Shown: positions 48,791-61,864 of the stretch, piece by piece
Position numbering within the stretch: position 1 is the stretch's first letter
Layout: each line of letters opens with the position of its first letter
Assembly (NCBI GenBank): GCA_008638375.1
Contig: CM018051.1
Coordinates: forward strand, 31,752,740-31,816,739
From: Nyssa sinensis
Taxonomy: Eukaryota; Streptophyta; Magnoliopsida; Cornales; Nyssaceae
Direction: 5' to 3'
Length of the DNA stretch: 64,000 nucleotides
Notes under the pieces: model-generated
Databases searched by the model: none
What the model was told of the DNA's origin: nothing
What the model saw: the letters and a program-made list of their open reading frames with translations, nothing else
Position numbers and translations under genes: made by a program

Positions 48791-50275
48791 CAAGAAAACT
48801 TTAATAGAACACCCCTACACTTTTGGATATTTAAGAGTAAGTACATGATATTTCCATAATTCATATAATCTTCTTTCAATTCATACCAATTTTATATGGT
48901 ATTATATTTTATATGTAACAAGTGGAGAAAAGGTCATCCCCCACAAGTTAAAGGATGTCCCATAGCATTATCATCTCTTTAAGGTTCTATATTCCTTTCT
49001 ATTGTCCCCTTAAATTTAAGTGAGTCATGTTAAAATTTTCCAAGACATTATTTAATCTCTCAGGACATTCATCACAAGATTTAGTACTTTGAAAACTCAA
49101 AGAAATTAAATTATTTTCCAAATAATTTCCATTAACAGAATTATTCAATAATAATATTATTTCAACAATTATTTATGATACAATTTGGGATATTATTCAC
49201 TGATAATATTTATTTGTACTATTCTTTAATTCACAAGGTTCAACTATTTCAAACAAGCCCAATGCAATTTAAAGTGCACAAGGTGCCAATCACAATAATT
49301 AAATCAAAATTCATAGTTCAAATAAACCCACTATTCTCTTTTGAAAAACATGAGAATCTAAGTTTTAAGCCTCAAAATTGGATTATTGTCCTATTTGGTT
49401 TTAATAGCCCAATATAATATGTGGTAATAAAGAAACAAAACCAACAAGTTGGTCAAAACTCAACACATTATTTTCAATCTTTCCTTTATGATTATATTTT
49501 ATTTCATTCTACTTTACTTTTCTACTATCATCAATTATTATTTTATTTTCATTTTCTTTCTACTCAATATTCACCTAACTACAAATTAACAACAAAGCAT
49601 AAAAATAAATATTAAAAAGCAATACCCAGGTTACCAATAATAAAAGTTTCTGGAAATTCTATTTTTTTTTTTTTTAATTGGTAAGTTCATACACTACAAG
49701 ATTGAATTGATGGATTTGGGTTTGATTAGAACAAATTCAACCTTTGCAATATGACTAACAAGAACTTAGTCTCCCAACCATTAAATGACTCAATTCTAGT
49801 TACATCCGGATAGCCTAGGTGGCAGTAAACATTGCAGCATCCATTATAGGAACTATTCTTAAGATTGTTGGAAAATTAGTATAATTGATGCGGCAAAAGA
49901 AATTATAGAAAAGAATGAATTTATCAATTTAGCTGAGGCGTGTGCAAGACACTTCTTTAGGAGTAGTTTCCACCCCTCTGAGATTATATCTCGGTGCAGA
50001 AGGTCTTAGCGATCTACCCTCCAAAATTCAACAGCTTTGTCTCCACTAACGGGCACCCGTAATAATTGAGACAATTGGGGTGAATTGGAATGAACCGAAG
50101 AACAATGGGAATTAACCTAAGAACAATTGGAACCAATTGGAGATCAATTAGGAAAATTGGAACAAACCCAAACAATTGTAACAATGCACACTCTGGAAAA
50201 TAATATTTCTCGTCGGAAGTTGTTTTAAATGTATCAGAAACTCTCAACTCTATGTTTAGAATGGCTTAGAAGTCC
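48791..50275. other. AT-rich sequence, unassigned
   Basis: No ORF or domain is recognised; a T-run lies at 49663-49675. From about 49866 (TTGTTGGAAAATTAG) the sequence looks like part of a Copia-type LTR, which is a weak impression. Matching AGTCC sites show solo LTR D inserted here, so the flanks 50275 and 53080 were once contiguous and may be interior sequence of the element carrying LTR G. Confidence 0.35.
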
Positions 50276-53074
50276 TGTCACGCATCGAATTTTCATAAAC
50301 CCGGGGGTGAGTGAAAAGGAATGAAAAAAAATTAATGAATAATAATTAAATAGATTTAGTTAAATTCCCCTTTTGATTTCCCCAAGTTTCCCCAAAATGA
50401 AAATGAAAAATCGGATACAAGGCTTACCCCAAGATGGGTTACCAATGGTTGTTAGAAATCACCCCAACCAATGGCCAAAACTAGTCTAAGTCATATTCAA
50501 GTGTAGTCTCCATGATGGCCCCCAAAATGTCTTTAAATATGCCTTGGAATAGTGACCCTAAATGGCCCCAAAATGCCCTAAGGCATAGGCCAAGAATAGA
50601 TCAAAAAGTCTACCTAAAGTGGTCCAAGTAAGTGGCCAAACATGGCCCAAAAAAGTGCCCAAACATAGCTCAAAAGGGTGGCCAAGCATGGCTCAAAAAG
50701 GTGGCCAAGGGGTGATGTCAAAGGGGGGGTGTCAGGTTGGGTGCCATGACAAGGCAGCAGCAACATGCGTGGGCGCGCAGGAGGGTAGCAGGCATACGTG
50801 TGAGGTGCAAGGCAGGCGGGGCACTCGCGCAGTGCACAGGAGCGAGCATGTGTGGGGGGTCGCACAGGCTGCGGCTGAGGCATGTCAGTTTGTGCTATTA
50901 TAGCAACTGAGGCTAATTTTTCCATTTTCCTACATTTTCACTGTAGCGGTTGCGGCTAAATTTCTCTATTTCCCTAATTTTTTCCCAACTTTTGAAGGCT
51001 AATTTTTCTCTATTTTTAGCCCACTTCTTAAAGGTTTCTAGCCTCCCATTTTTGGGCATTTTTCCCACCTATTTAAATGGTGTTTTACACACTTAATTTT
51101 CTCATTAATTTCACAAATTTTTGACATAACCTCCTTTATTTTCTAAGCATTTTTTCACCTAATATTCATGATATATCACACAATTAAGGGCTTGCACATT
51201 CCATCCTCACTCGATGGCCACAATCTCATAGAAATTAAATATACATCATTTAATTATACAATCTATCATACATATACATGAACTTGAACTTAAAGGTTAC
51301 TAACTTCATATTTATTACAATTATGGGGCCTTGCTCCTTCAAGACTTCATCAAGTCTTCAAGTACCGGGAGCCTCATCTGTAATATGATATCCTACGAGG
51401 GGTCAGCTCAACTGCTGGTATGACAAAATGCTAATACAAGGAACAAGATTTAAGGCATGGCATGTGCAAGTGTACATTTATACTCTACATGCATTCCAAT
51501 TCATCAATACAATGCAATGGCAATATGCGTGACAGACCCATGCAAACTCTATGCCACACCCATGTCTTACTTCACGATTCTTCCCCGTTAGCATGCAAGT
51601 ACCAATGTATGTCTCGCTTCACAGTCCGGACCCCGTTGGCTTGCAAGTACCAATGGCCAATTTTGGGTTTTTCACCACAGGATCTGCACCCTCATAATGT
51701 ATTGCACCAAAGTGCTCAACTCACGCCATGTTTCCAAGGATTCACACTATGTCAACATGCCTTGATTTTTCTATGCAATTCCAATGAAGTATTTCATCAA
51801 ACACATGGCATATGCCTTAAACAATGCAGTGTACTTAAAGCAACTTTAACTTTTATGTCACAAAACTTTGTCTGCATGAACCTAACATGTAATTCAATCA
51901 ATTTCATATATAAACACATTACACATTCACAACCTTAACAATTTCTCAAAGATCATAAAATACATAAAGTACCAACACATAGAATAAATCATAACTCTCA
52001 AACCACAAAAGTTTCTCTACATGAACATAAGCTAGAATGCAATGAATCAAATATATAAACAAGTTACATGTTCATCATTTTAACAAATTCTCAAAGATCA
52101 CAAAATGCATAAAATACCAACACATTGAATAAATCATAACTTTCCAACTACAAGATTTTGTCTACATGAACATAAGCTAGAATACAATGAATTTCACATA
52201 TAGTCATGGTTCATGTTTATCACTTTTCCAAATTCCCGAGGAATGTATAAGTACATAAATAACCAACTCTAGGTTTTCAAAGTAACTACATCCTAAGTGA
52301 CTTTCTAACAACAAATAAACACATAAATCATTCAATCAACTTATAAAACACTCCTAAACTTAATCCTATTCCTTACTTAGGAAAATATCATACCTAAAAG
52401 GGTTTTTCTCAACCCTTGGGAGTTTTGTTTACTGTGCAGCCGAACTGATTGGTGAGAATGTAGCCTTTGATGTGGGGAACAACTTCCTAGAAGGAAGTCT
52501 TGTGAAAATCCAAGCCTAGAAGTGTGTTTTGGAAGATAGAAGATTTGAAAACCTAGGTTTTCTCTTCATTTTTCTCCCATACGCGGCTGCTGCTGCTTCT
52601 CCAAACCATTTCTCTCATTTTTTTACACTAAGTGATGTATTTAGAGTCAAGGGCAAAGGAGGCAAAATGACTCTTTGCCCTTAATGAATCCGGGACCCCG
52701 TTACACTACAACCCATCCCGAAATGCCTCAATTCGACATTTTGTTTTAGCCAAGGTTCTTAAAATTATTTTAAATGAAAATTTTCTAAAAATTTTATTTT
52801 CTCCTGCGGCCGCCTTTGGCCGGGTCCACTCGGGCTACCCGGGATGCCCTTTTGGTCTAATTTTTGAAACTATCTTCGATTAGTCTTAAATTTTCATAGG
52901 AGGTGTATTTTAACATTCTAAGCATGTTTCTCTTCTATGACATACTCAAATTATTCTCCTAAATATGACCTATGTCCAAATGATGCATGTGTAGTGCCCC
53001 ACTAGCAAATAGTGCATGCATAGTTTCTTACCAGCAAAAACGAAAAATTTACCCTAATTTTTCAGATCTTTACA
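50276..53074 (-). mobile_element. Solo LTR D (2799 bp)
   Basis: Bounded on the plus strand by TGTCACGCATCGAATTT and CAGATCTTTACA, with the duplication AGTCC (50271-50275 and 53075-53079). It aligns with LTR C on the same strand and with LTR E in inverse. A GC-rich cassette lies at 50740-50890. The ORFs at 50614-50925 and 51462-51938 are compositional. Confidence 0.92.
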
Positions 53075-53137
53075 AGTCCTTTATTTATAGAAGTAGAAAC
53101 AGAATCAAATCACTTGGTTCACACGATTGCATCCCAC

Positions 53138-53145
53138 TGATACCA
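53138..53145 (-). promoter_or_regulatory. Degenerate primer binding site of element G
   Basis: On the minus strand TGGTATCA follows the end of LTR G, but the following bases (GTGGGATGC) do not match the usual GAGC. Confidence 0.5.
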
Positions 53146-53147
53146 TG

Positions 53148-55281
53148 TGTCACGACCCGAAACCCACCCTCTGCGGATCTCGTATCGCGATCGCCACCCT
53201 CAAGCCCGGGGACCCTTGGGCGACGGCTTACATAGGCAGCGGTATCGAATAGATGGGCAACATGCGTTTTGCGGAAGCGTGAAAAACTTTTTCTTTTCTT
53301 TTCTTATTTTTAAATTACGCACATCCGTCCGGTACTACCGCTCCATACATAACATACATGGTTACACATTCAGAGTATAACTAAAACTTAAAGACTTATA
53401 ACATTAATACAATACATGTTCGGTTGCCCTAAGGGCTTATTACATATTCTTACATTGTCTACTAATACAAAATGTACTACTAGAGTTCATAGGTTCCTCA
53501 AAAGAAACTATTTAAACATATCTTCCCAAAAACAGCTAGACTCATCACCATCGTCCTCAAGACCCTGTCTGCTGTGAATCACCTGAAAGGGGGGTCCGAA
53601 CAAAGTCCGGGTAAGCTAATCTAAGCTTGTGAGCAATTCCAGTATTCGTCATGGGGTTTTCAATTAGCAGTGGTTTTGTACATAAGAGTTTGTAAAATAA
53701 TCACCGCCAATTGTTCGTATACTTGAATACAGAATATATGCATTCCTTAAAAACATGTAGCTTTGAAACATTTAAAGTATCCAAGCTAATCTTATACATA
53801 TGAACTTCAAAACATATAACATATCATGTATTGCTTAAATAGAGTATATAAAACTCAAAACATATGCATTTTGAAAATGAGGGTAAAACCTGCTTCCATT
53901 TTCAAACCATTTGTCATCTTATCACTTCCATTAGTGGAATCCGTTTCGAACCGGACTCCCATATTACTTATAAATGGAGATATCTCATGCTTGGGGGATT
54001 AGATCCTGCTACCTGGCATTTTACAGGGCAATTGAGTTCCGTACAACCCAAAATCCTGCCTATTTTACAGGGCAACTGAAAACTCAGAATCCTGTCTAAG
54101 TGCTTATGCACCATTCATATTGCATTTTAAAATACATTTAACATATGAATATATCAAAATAGACATTTCTCGTGAGTACTTTAAAACATAACATTCATAA
54201 CTTCGTGATAAACATTCGTATACTTGAAATAAGCAAATTCAGAATATTTAACAATAATTGCATTTTAACTAGACATGCTGAAAAGTATTTGAAGGAAAAA
54301 TTGTTGCAGAAACCAATCACTGAGCATGTCACAATGGGGTTATAAACAGAACAATTAAAAACTGAATCATGTAAACACTGAATTTGGAATTTCAACATTT
54401 CATATCTTTGCATTTAAAACCTTTTCAAATCCATGGAGTTAAATCTCCACTTCAAATACAGGGTTACTCACCTTGGTCCTTTAGGGTTAGTGCTAATAAT
54501 GCGCTTTCCCACTTTCCTTGTAGTTCCTAAGAACAATTCATAAACATCTCATCAACTTCACATTCATTGTAATATCATCTCGATATTCCTTAACTTATGC
54601 TTAAATCGTATTAGATCCTAAAACGATTTCATAATTTCATATATACTTAACTTAACTCTTACTCTTAACCTATGACACCATTAATGTGTTAGGAATTGAA
54701 TTTATTTCAATTTATACTCTTCTGGTAGCTCCATAAACTTTAATTTAAAGTTATTTATTTGACATGTTTACGTGTCGTGTCTTTTCGTATTTCATTTTCT
54801 CGTATACGCCTTAGTATTAATACTTTGGCATTACTTTAATTTATAGTCATCTGACAGATTCTATTCATCAAATTTTATGTCTTTTTATTTTAGACATTTC
54901 TTTTGGTCGAATAGACTCTACCATTGAGTCCGGAGTGTCCAAGAAAGTCGGTTTAGGCTTTCCTAAAAGTTTATTTGGCCTTTTGTATGTAAAAGGGAAA
55001 AATGGTCATTTTATCGTTTCATTTTATCGTTTTACGTGTCACATCTTTCCGTACTTCGTTCGTAATTTGGACTCTGTACATGTTTACAACTTTTCTACTG
55101 CATATTAAATGCCTTACTCGAATGCTTTAAATGTTTCGTGTTACATGATTTGAAGATTCTTCTATTTCGTATTTGATAAACTAAATGCCTTACTCGAATG
55201 CTTTAAATGCTTTGTGTTACATGATTTGAAGATTCTCGTATTCCGTATTTGATAAACTAATTGTTTTACTCGAACGCCATG
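53148..55281 (-). mobile_element. LTR G, partial (H family)
   Basis: It starts on the plus strand TGTCACGACCCGAAACC, the inverse of the LTR H end. It aligns with about 44640-46905 of LTR H, then carries about two copies of an ~88-bp repeat (55105-55275). TekA interrupts it; CCATG (55277-55281) is the presumed target site. The ORFs at 52987-53380 and 53864-54079 are not supported as genes. Confidence 0.8.
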
Positions 55282-57891
55282 TGTCACGCCCCGAATTCCA
55301 GCGAACCCGAGGCGCGAGTAACGAGACAAAAGAAATAAAATAATAATGGAATAAAAGATAATTAATGACAATCACATACATTCTACATACTGTTCTGATA
55401 CACACAGAAGGTCTAATCCATCTATTCACAACATATAAAATAAAATACAGTCTCGGGCTTATGCCCTTACACAGTATCAAAAGCGCCCCGTGGGCCTAAC
55501 ATAGTCCCTAATCAGATCATCTCCTCGTCTCGTACGGCTGGGACGTCATCTGAAATGTTTGCCCCAATAAAGGGGTCAGCTCAACATGCTGGTACAATAT
55601 AATGCTAATGCAAGAAACAAAACTAAGGTCGTGGCATGTGCAAGTGTACGGTTATTTCTATATGGCATTCGATATCATGATGGCAGCATATAAACAATAT
55701 GCAGTATATGAACTGTATGCGTGACACACCCATGCAACTCTATGCCACCCATGTCTCATGATACGGTCATTCTCCGCTGGCATGAGTACCGCCGCGTATG
55801 TCTCGCTTCACGGTCCGGAATCCGTCAGGCAGGCAAGTACCTATTGGCCGATTTTGGGTTTTTCACCACAGGATCTGCACCCTCATAATGCAAGGCACCA
55901 AGTGCTTACCCACGCCATGTCCAAGGAATCACACTATGCCAATATGCTCTGATGTCATCATGTCATAATGTAATCTCAATGATGCATCTCATTCATACAT
56001 AAAGCATGCCTTCAAGTACACAATTCATAATATCAACAGTTCTTCAAAGCATATAATTCACACACCACACTAACACATGCGATATACTCATAATTATCAT
56101 CCAACTTAACAAGATAGCGCGTAGCACATAAGCATGTGAACACTCAAGCAAACATGTGAACAATCAATGCAGCAAAGCAAGTATTCCTAATCTCAATTCT
56201 ATTTCTTACTTAGCACAATATATCGTACCTGATAATTGATCTCAACTCAAGAAGGTGTACTTGTGGAAGGGTAGAATCACAATGAGAATACCGGAGGTCA
56301 GATCACCTTCTCATTGCCCTCTCGTGTCCCTAAAATTCATAACATGAAACTCAGTTTAATTGTCACTTGAATTATGCTATTCATCAAATTTTATGTCTTT
56401 AATTCATAAGTTTCTATTTTGCTAAATTAGACTCTACCATTGAGTCCGGGACGTCGAAGAAACTAAGTTTGGGTTTTCGTAGAGTTCAATTCGGACACCT
56501 GGTTTCAAAAGGGCAAAACAGTCATTTTGCACTTTTCACGGGTCCCTACACTCCGAGACTTCTTTTCGCAAATCGGACTCCACGGTTGAGTCCGGAATGC
56601 TCGAGATAATAAAGTTTCACTATTTGTTTACCTAATTCGGAGTTCATTTGACTGTATCTCAATTCAGGGGTATTTTGGTAATTTTATATGTTGTTACGTG
56701 TCTTTTATTTTTCGGGACCCCGTCTCGTAAAACGGACCTCACCATTGGCCTCAGAATGGCCGAGATAGTCAAAATACACTAATGACTTGTCCCATTTGGA
56801 CTCCGGATGATTTTTAGAAAATTTAAATAATTTAATTAATTTAATTAATTTAATTAATTTAATATTTTATTAATATTTTATTCAGGAGGGTCAAATCAGA
56901 ATTATTAATAGTTGGGGGGTCAATTTATAATTTCCGTAAGTTTTGGGTTAATTTTCAATTATCAAAAGTTCAAGGGCAGAATTGAAATTTTGAAAACCCT
57001 TATTCCATATTCGGATAACCAAACAAGGGATAGGGTTAAAACTGGGATAGGATATCCCTGTCTCCAATTCAATTTTCAATTTCAATTTATTAAACATGCA
57101 ACCAAACAGACCCATTTGGGTTTTTAATTTAAAACAGGGATGCGACACGTGGCAGGGGCGGACCGGCCCAAGCCCAACCCGACCCGAACCGACCCGACCC
57201 AAGCCCGGATCAGCCCCCCTTCGTCCCCGATTATCCGGCGAAGCTCCGGTAGGGTTCCGGCGCCTTCTCCGGCGCCGGCGACCGATCTCCGGCGAGATTT
57301 TTAGGGTTTTAAAATGTGGTTCTCTCCCAATTTTCATGTAGATTCTATATACGGGCTCGGTTTTGGATTTAGGTCGTTGGATTCTCACGAAATAGAGGGT
57401 CAAACCCTCGGTCAACATTCCGGCCAATCCATTTTCCTTCACCTTTCCCTACTATTTTAAGCCCAAACCATTTCCCTTCATTTTCTGCATCTCCTAGGCT
57501 CCATTTCCTATCATCCTAAGCAAGCTTTACACATAAAATCACAAGACCCACCTCCTAAAACCGAGACCTGCAACTGGGGAGTTCTCCCTCTCCCCTTAAC
57601 CATTTTAGTTGGTTTCTTTTCCTAATTGTTCCATATTCCAAGCTCTTTCTAGCCCTATATTCAAAAGGAATTAATTATGCAAGAAAAATTTCAAAACAGA
57701 AGGTGGCTTACCTTGGTTTCGGTTTCTCTCTCTAGCCGACCTCCCTTTCTCTCTCCCACTTCACCTCTGGTTCAAGCTCATTGTTTCCCTTCTGTCTCTC
57801 AGTTTTTCCTTCTCTTCTTCCTCTCTTTACTCTCATTTCCCACTCAGCCGTGCACACAAATGTGTATATATTACACACACATACACATACA

Positions 57892-57925
<34 letters not shown>

Positions 57926-58325
57926 AGACCAACCACCCTCTGGCCAGACCTGCACCTGCCACCCCATACCCTGAATCCCACTCACACACACAATCCCAAG
58001 CCATGCCCCTTTGAGTGTGTAACACTCAATACACACTCACACACACACGGCACACACATCACATATAGTGCCTTGTGCACTATTTTATATATATACATAC
58101 ATGTATATATATATATATAAGTGTACACATATTCTCTAAATTATGTATATATTATACATACATGCACATACACCATACACATGGTTATACACATACAATA
58201 TACACATCGCACCCCACACATATTAAAATCTTTATAATAATAATCATAATAATAATAATAAAAATAATAATAACAACTTGAAAATTTTTATTTATTTATA
58301 AAAAAAAAATTTTCAGGTTGTCACA
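55282..58325 (-). repeat. 3' LTR of TekA (3044 bp)
   Basis: On the minus strand it starts TGTGACAACCTG and ends GGGGCGTGACA. 55282 to about 56300 aligns with LTRs C, D and E; from about 56380 it aligns instead with LTRs G/H and F. It contains (CT)n (57893-57924), (CA)n and (TA)n runs and a GC-rich block (57120-57300) with the inverted repeat CCGGCGCC/GGCGCCGG. The ORFs at 55758, 56948 and 57677-58281 are not genes. Confidence 0.9.
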
Positions 58326-58340
58326 TCCTTCCCTCCTTAC
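58326..58340 (-). promoter_or_regulatory. Polypurine tract of TekA
   Basis: On the minus strand GTAAGGAGGGAAGGA precedes the LTR start TGTGACA, preceded in turn by CGGGACGAAATTT, a typical Del/Tekay arrangement. Confidence 0.85.
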
Positions 58341-58391
58341 AGAAATTTCGTCCCGAAATTTAAAATAACTAAAACAAAAGAAAATACATCA

Positions 58392-59270
58392 CTAATCCAA
58401 TAACTCGGGGTATCTAGCACGGACCTCGGCCTCACGCTCCCAAGTAGCCTCCTCAACTCCATGGTGGTTCCAACGAACCTTGACCAAAGGGACGGTCCTG
58501 CCTCGCAAAACCTGGTCCCTCGAGTCTAATATCTCTACAGTTCTCTGATCATAGGTAACGTCGCCCTCTAGCTGAAGACCTACCCAATCTAATACATGGG
58601 GGGGGTCGGGATGGTACTTCCTCAGCATCGATACATGGAAAACGTCGTGAACCCCTGATAGCTGTGGTGGTAAGGCTAGCTTATAAGCCACCTCACCAAC
58701 TCTCCCAAGAATCTCAAAGGGTCTACAAATCGTGGCGACAACTTCCCACTGCGCCCAAATCTCCTCAAACCTCGTCGGGGAAATATCTTGAGGAACACAT
58801 GGCCCCCAACCTCGAATGACATAACTCCTCTGGTGACTCTGGGCTGTCAACAAGCGCTGCCTAATTACTTGTATCTTGTCTATGGTCTCACGGACTAAGT
58901 CGAGTCCCAAAACAACCATCTCCTCTACCCCAGTCCAACACACCGGTGAACGACACGGCCTATAGTACAACGCTTCAAGTGGTGCCATTTCAATACTGGA
59001 CTGCTAGCTACGGTCGTAGGCAAGCTCTACCAAAGCAAGGTGATCCTCCCAGCTACCTCTAAAGTCCATCATGCAGTATCTAAGCATGCTCTCTAGGATC
59101 TGAATGGTACGCCCTGACTGACCATCAGTCTGGGGATTGAAAAGTAGTACTAACTTAATTGAGTCCCTAAGGCTGTCTAGAGGCCCCGCCAGAACCGGCA
59201 AGTGAAACGTGGGTCCCCCTCTAAGACAATGGATAAGGGAATTCCATGTAATCGTACTATCTCTTGACAT
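58392..59270 (-). pseudogene. pol: TekA integrase C-terminal part and chromodomain
   Basis: From 59270 the frame starts MSRDSTITWNS and carries NPQTDGQSGRTIQILESMLR. Here the catalytic Glu of the DD35E triad (QSER in relatives) is Gly, and the two upstream Asp residues are absent because the core is truncated. A stop and frame change near 59000 follow. The second frame (58988-58392) has [37 protein letters not shown] and [12 protein letters not shown]. It ends with a chromodomain ([20 protein letters not shown], then [15 protein letters not shown]) and a TAG at 58392. The stretch between SYVIRGW and FEILG is out of frame. Chromodomains of this kind are thought to direct insertion to heterochromatin. 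This remnant cannot act as an integrase. Confidence 0.92.
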
Positions 59271-59279
59271 AGTAATAAA

Positions 59280-60940
59280 AGATCAATGCAAAATGCATTG
59301 TAACATGTAGACGTGCAGCCTCGCCTATGGACTACTCACCTCTCCCTCAGCCAGGCGATGTGGGATGCATTACCTCCTCCCATTACCATCTCCCCCGTAG
59401 GCTTCGCCTCACCGGCAGGCGTGCAGCGGCGTGCAGACATCTCCACACACCCCGCTAGGGTCTGATGCTAATCCCATCTGTAACGGCTCACTCCACATGG
59501 CACAACACATAATGAAACCCTCAAAACACATTGGCTCATCAATGCCAATCCCTTTCGATTTCCATCCAAATATCATGACTCACCTCAACAATTCAACACA
59601 ATAAAAAGTAAAGGAAACTCCTCACTGATCACAAGGATACCCCAAGGTCTCTCGCACATGTGACGTTATCTAACCTACCTTAATTTAATCCATGAAATCA
59701 CCTAGTGATTTATCCCGATGGTATAAATTCACATTATTTGTACCACAATGCAATCTCATCATCCAGTATTTTCTAAGCACCCTAATTACCCACAAAACAT
59801 CAACAGTACAATCTAAAAGTAAAGCTATCACCTCCCACCTTAGTCTATATATATATATATATATATGACCGAGACTAAGTGTCATGTACTAATAAGGGCT
59901 AGCCTATTCATTTCATGTACGCGTATGTCGGTTGGGTATATAACGTAGGCAGTGTAGGTTACGTATTCTAAACATGAACTTACATCAATATACCAAGATT
60001 CAGAAGAAGTAAAACACTAAACTCTCCACCAATTTCCACTACGAACACACATCAATTTTCACACACATGCATCAACACACACATGGAAACATGTTTAAGC
60101 ATTCTCTCATATATGCATCAATAATAATCAGTCGGTACTTATATAAAAAATCAAAATTCGCAGCACTATAATGGTTACTAAACTATCATGCTTATATAGA
60201 GTAAACGTACAATATTCAATAGCTAACACGTAGCTTACCACATCAGCACCCAGTACAAAATTTTATTTCAGGAATACACATATACATAAATAAACACATA
60301 GTCTGTTGTACAGGTGACCAGGCACGTTCCCAACCTTACGGATATCCAGGCTTATAGCCTATCTCACTAACAACAAGCATGTAGTCTACTGTTCACTCTC
60401 AGTCGTTACACTGTATAAAGGCAAGCATTGAATCCTAGATCATCAATGACCAAGTATACTCCACATTGTACCATTTCACAACTAAGGTAACAAGCACTCC
60501 TCTAATCATGTAACCCAAACCAACCCAATTCAAATTAAAGTCTAACCCCTCCTAATTCACAATAAAATCAATCTAAAAAGGATCTATGGACATCCCATGG
60601 AATAAAGAAAACATCTCCCTCAGGAGTACACACCGCCTCTCTTCCCCTGTAACAACCTATACACGTCTAAAGTGTAAATAACCGATCTATCTCCAACACA
60701 ACACCAATACTAGACGCATCAAATAAGATGAAGAACCCAATTAAGACATGCAGTCAGCTACCTCTATCGAGTAATCTCTACAGATCCTCGTCAGCATTAC
60801 TCTCCCCTAATGTCATGTCAACATAGTAGATATGAATGAATGAGATGTACTATAGCCTGTCAATATGCTAGTCCATAAACTAAACATAAAAAAAAATGTA
60901 CCTCAAGGCTCTGAAGGTCCAAAAATGATAGGTGACTCTA
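59280..60940. other. Interior of TekA without pol domains
   Basis: Reverse transcriptase and protease should lie here but no motif is visible. 59290-59490 contains GATGTGGGATGC and GCGGGGTGTGTGG (minus), suggesting a fragment of another LTR. 60170-60420 is a degenerate second copy of the element's leader (compare 62440-62610 and 31030-31290). A (TA)n run lies at 59850-59866. The ORF 59685-59885 is not convincing. Confidence 0.5.
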
Positions 60941-60946
60941 GGCTGA

Positions 60947-61816
60947 CTACTGCATAACGCCACTCCGAGTGGTCTGGTCCTGCCTACCACCCCTCTGACT
61001 GAGAGTCCTGACACTCAATGCTGTAGGTGTATGCTGGAAATACGATGTCGGAGGTCTCTGACCCAATAGTGGCTGTGGCAGAGGCACTTGGGTATACTGA
61101 TAGTAATGTGGCTCCTCTAAGTCCTGGGAAATCGACCTCTGGGGACAATTGGCCCTAACATGGCCAGTCTGGTGGCACACATAACAAGTTCGTGGAGTCC
61201 CCCGTCCTTGACTCTGTACTGGTGATGGAAATGACTCCTGACTAACCTCGACCCTCTGTCTCAAGCTAGGGTCCCTCAAAGGACAAGTGGCCATCTTGTG
61301 GCCAGGCTGTCCACAAATAAAACAAATAACGATCCCTTGGGATGTGTATGTGAATGTGGAAGAAGTACCAGTCTGGGACCTCTTCAATAGTCTCCTACCA
61401 GTGTGAGTATGGGCGGGTATTGATATCCGTGCAGCAGCAGCACGGGCTCGAGACCTCTTCGATGGCCTCCTACCAGTGTATATCGGGGTAGATCTAGGGA
61501 TCTGTGCTAGAGTCGCCTCGCTTTGGGTCTGGGGTTCTCTGACTCCTCTAAGCTCAGCCAACTCTCTCTCAGCCTTGACGGCTCTCGTCACTACCTCCTG
61601 TATAGTGTGAAGGCATTCCCGCATAATGGTCGCTACGTCCCCAGAACCACTAGTCTGTCCTACCTCTACTGGAGCAGGTGTAAAAGTGACGGCCTCCTCA
61701 ACTGCAACATCTGCCGAAGCAGCAGCTTGGGGCCAACTATGCCACGGTGGTGCAGTGGTCCTAGGCTCATCGTGTCTAGGTGGTATGTGTCTGGGAGTAG
61801 CTTGTCTCGGTGGCAT
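60947..61816 (-). pseudogene. gag: TekA gag, truncated, with two zinc knuckles
   Basis: The open frame runs from ATG 61814-61816 (MPPRQATPRHIPPR) to 60947; a longer in-frame start at 61864 is less likely because the shorter one fits Del/Tekay gag. The protein is about 289 residues. It has an N-terminal proline-rich part and a helix (MRECLHTIQEVVTRAVKAER), a duplicated basic segment (YTGRRPSKRS and HTGRRLLKRS), and two intact CCHC knuckles, CFICGQPGHKMATC and CYVCHQTGHVRANC. The central capsid domain expected between helix and knuckles is missing. The frame is otherwise free of stops, unusual among these relics. It could still bind RNA but should not assemble a particle by itself. Confidence 0.85.
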
Positions 61817-61864
61817 GTCTACAAGTTCAAAGAGAAGAAAAAAAATTAATGCCCCATTAGACAC

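Noticed and set aside
51462..51938. 158-codon ORF in solo LTR D
   Set aside because: It has no domain, and the homologous parts of LTRs C and TekA do not keep the frame.
57677..58281. Ser/Leu/His-rich ORF of 147 codons and overlapping frames
   Set aside because: They span (CT)n, (CA)n and (TA)n runs inside the TekA LTR.
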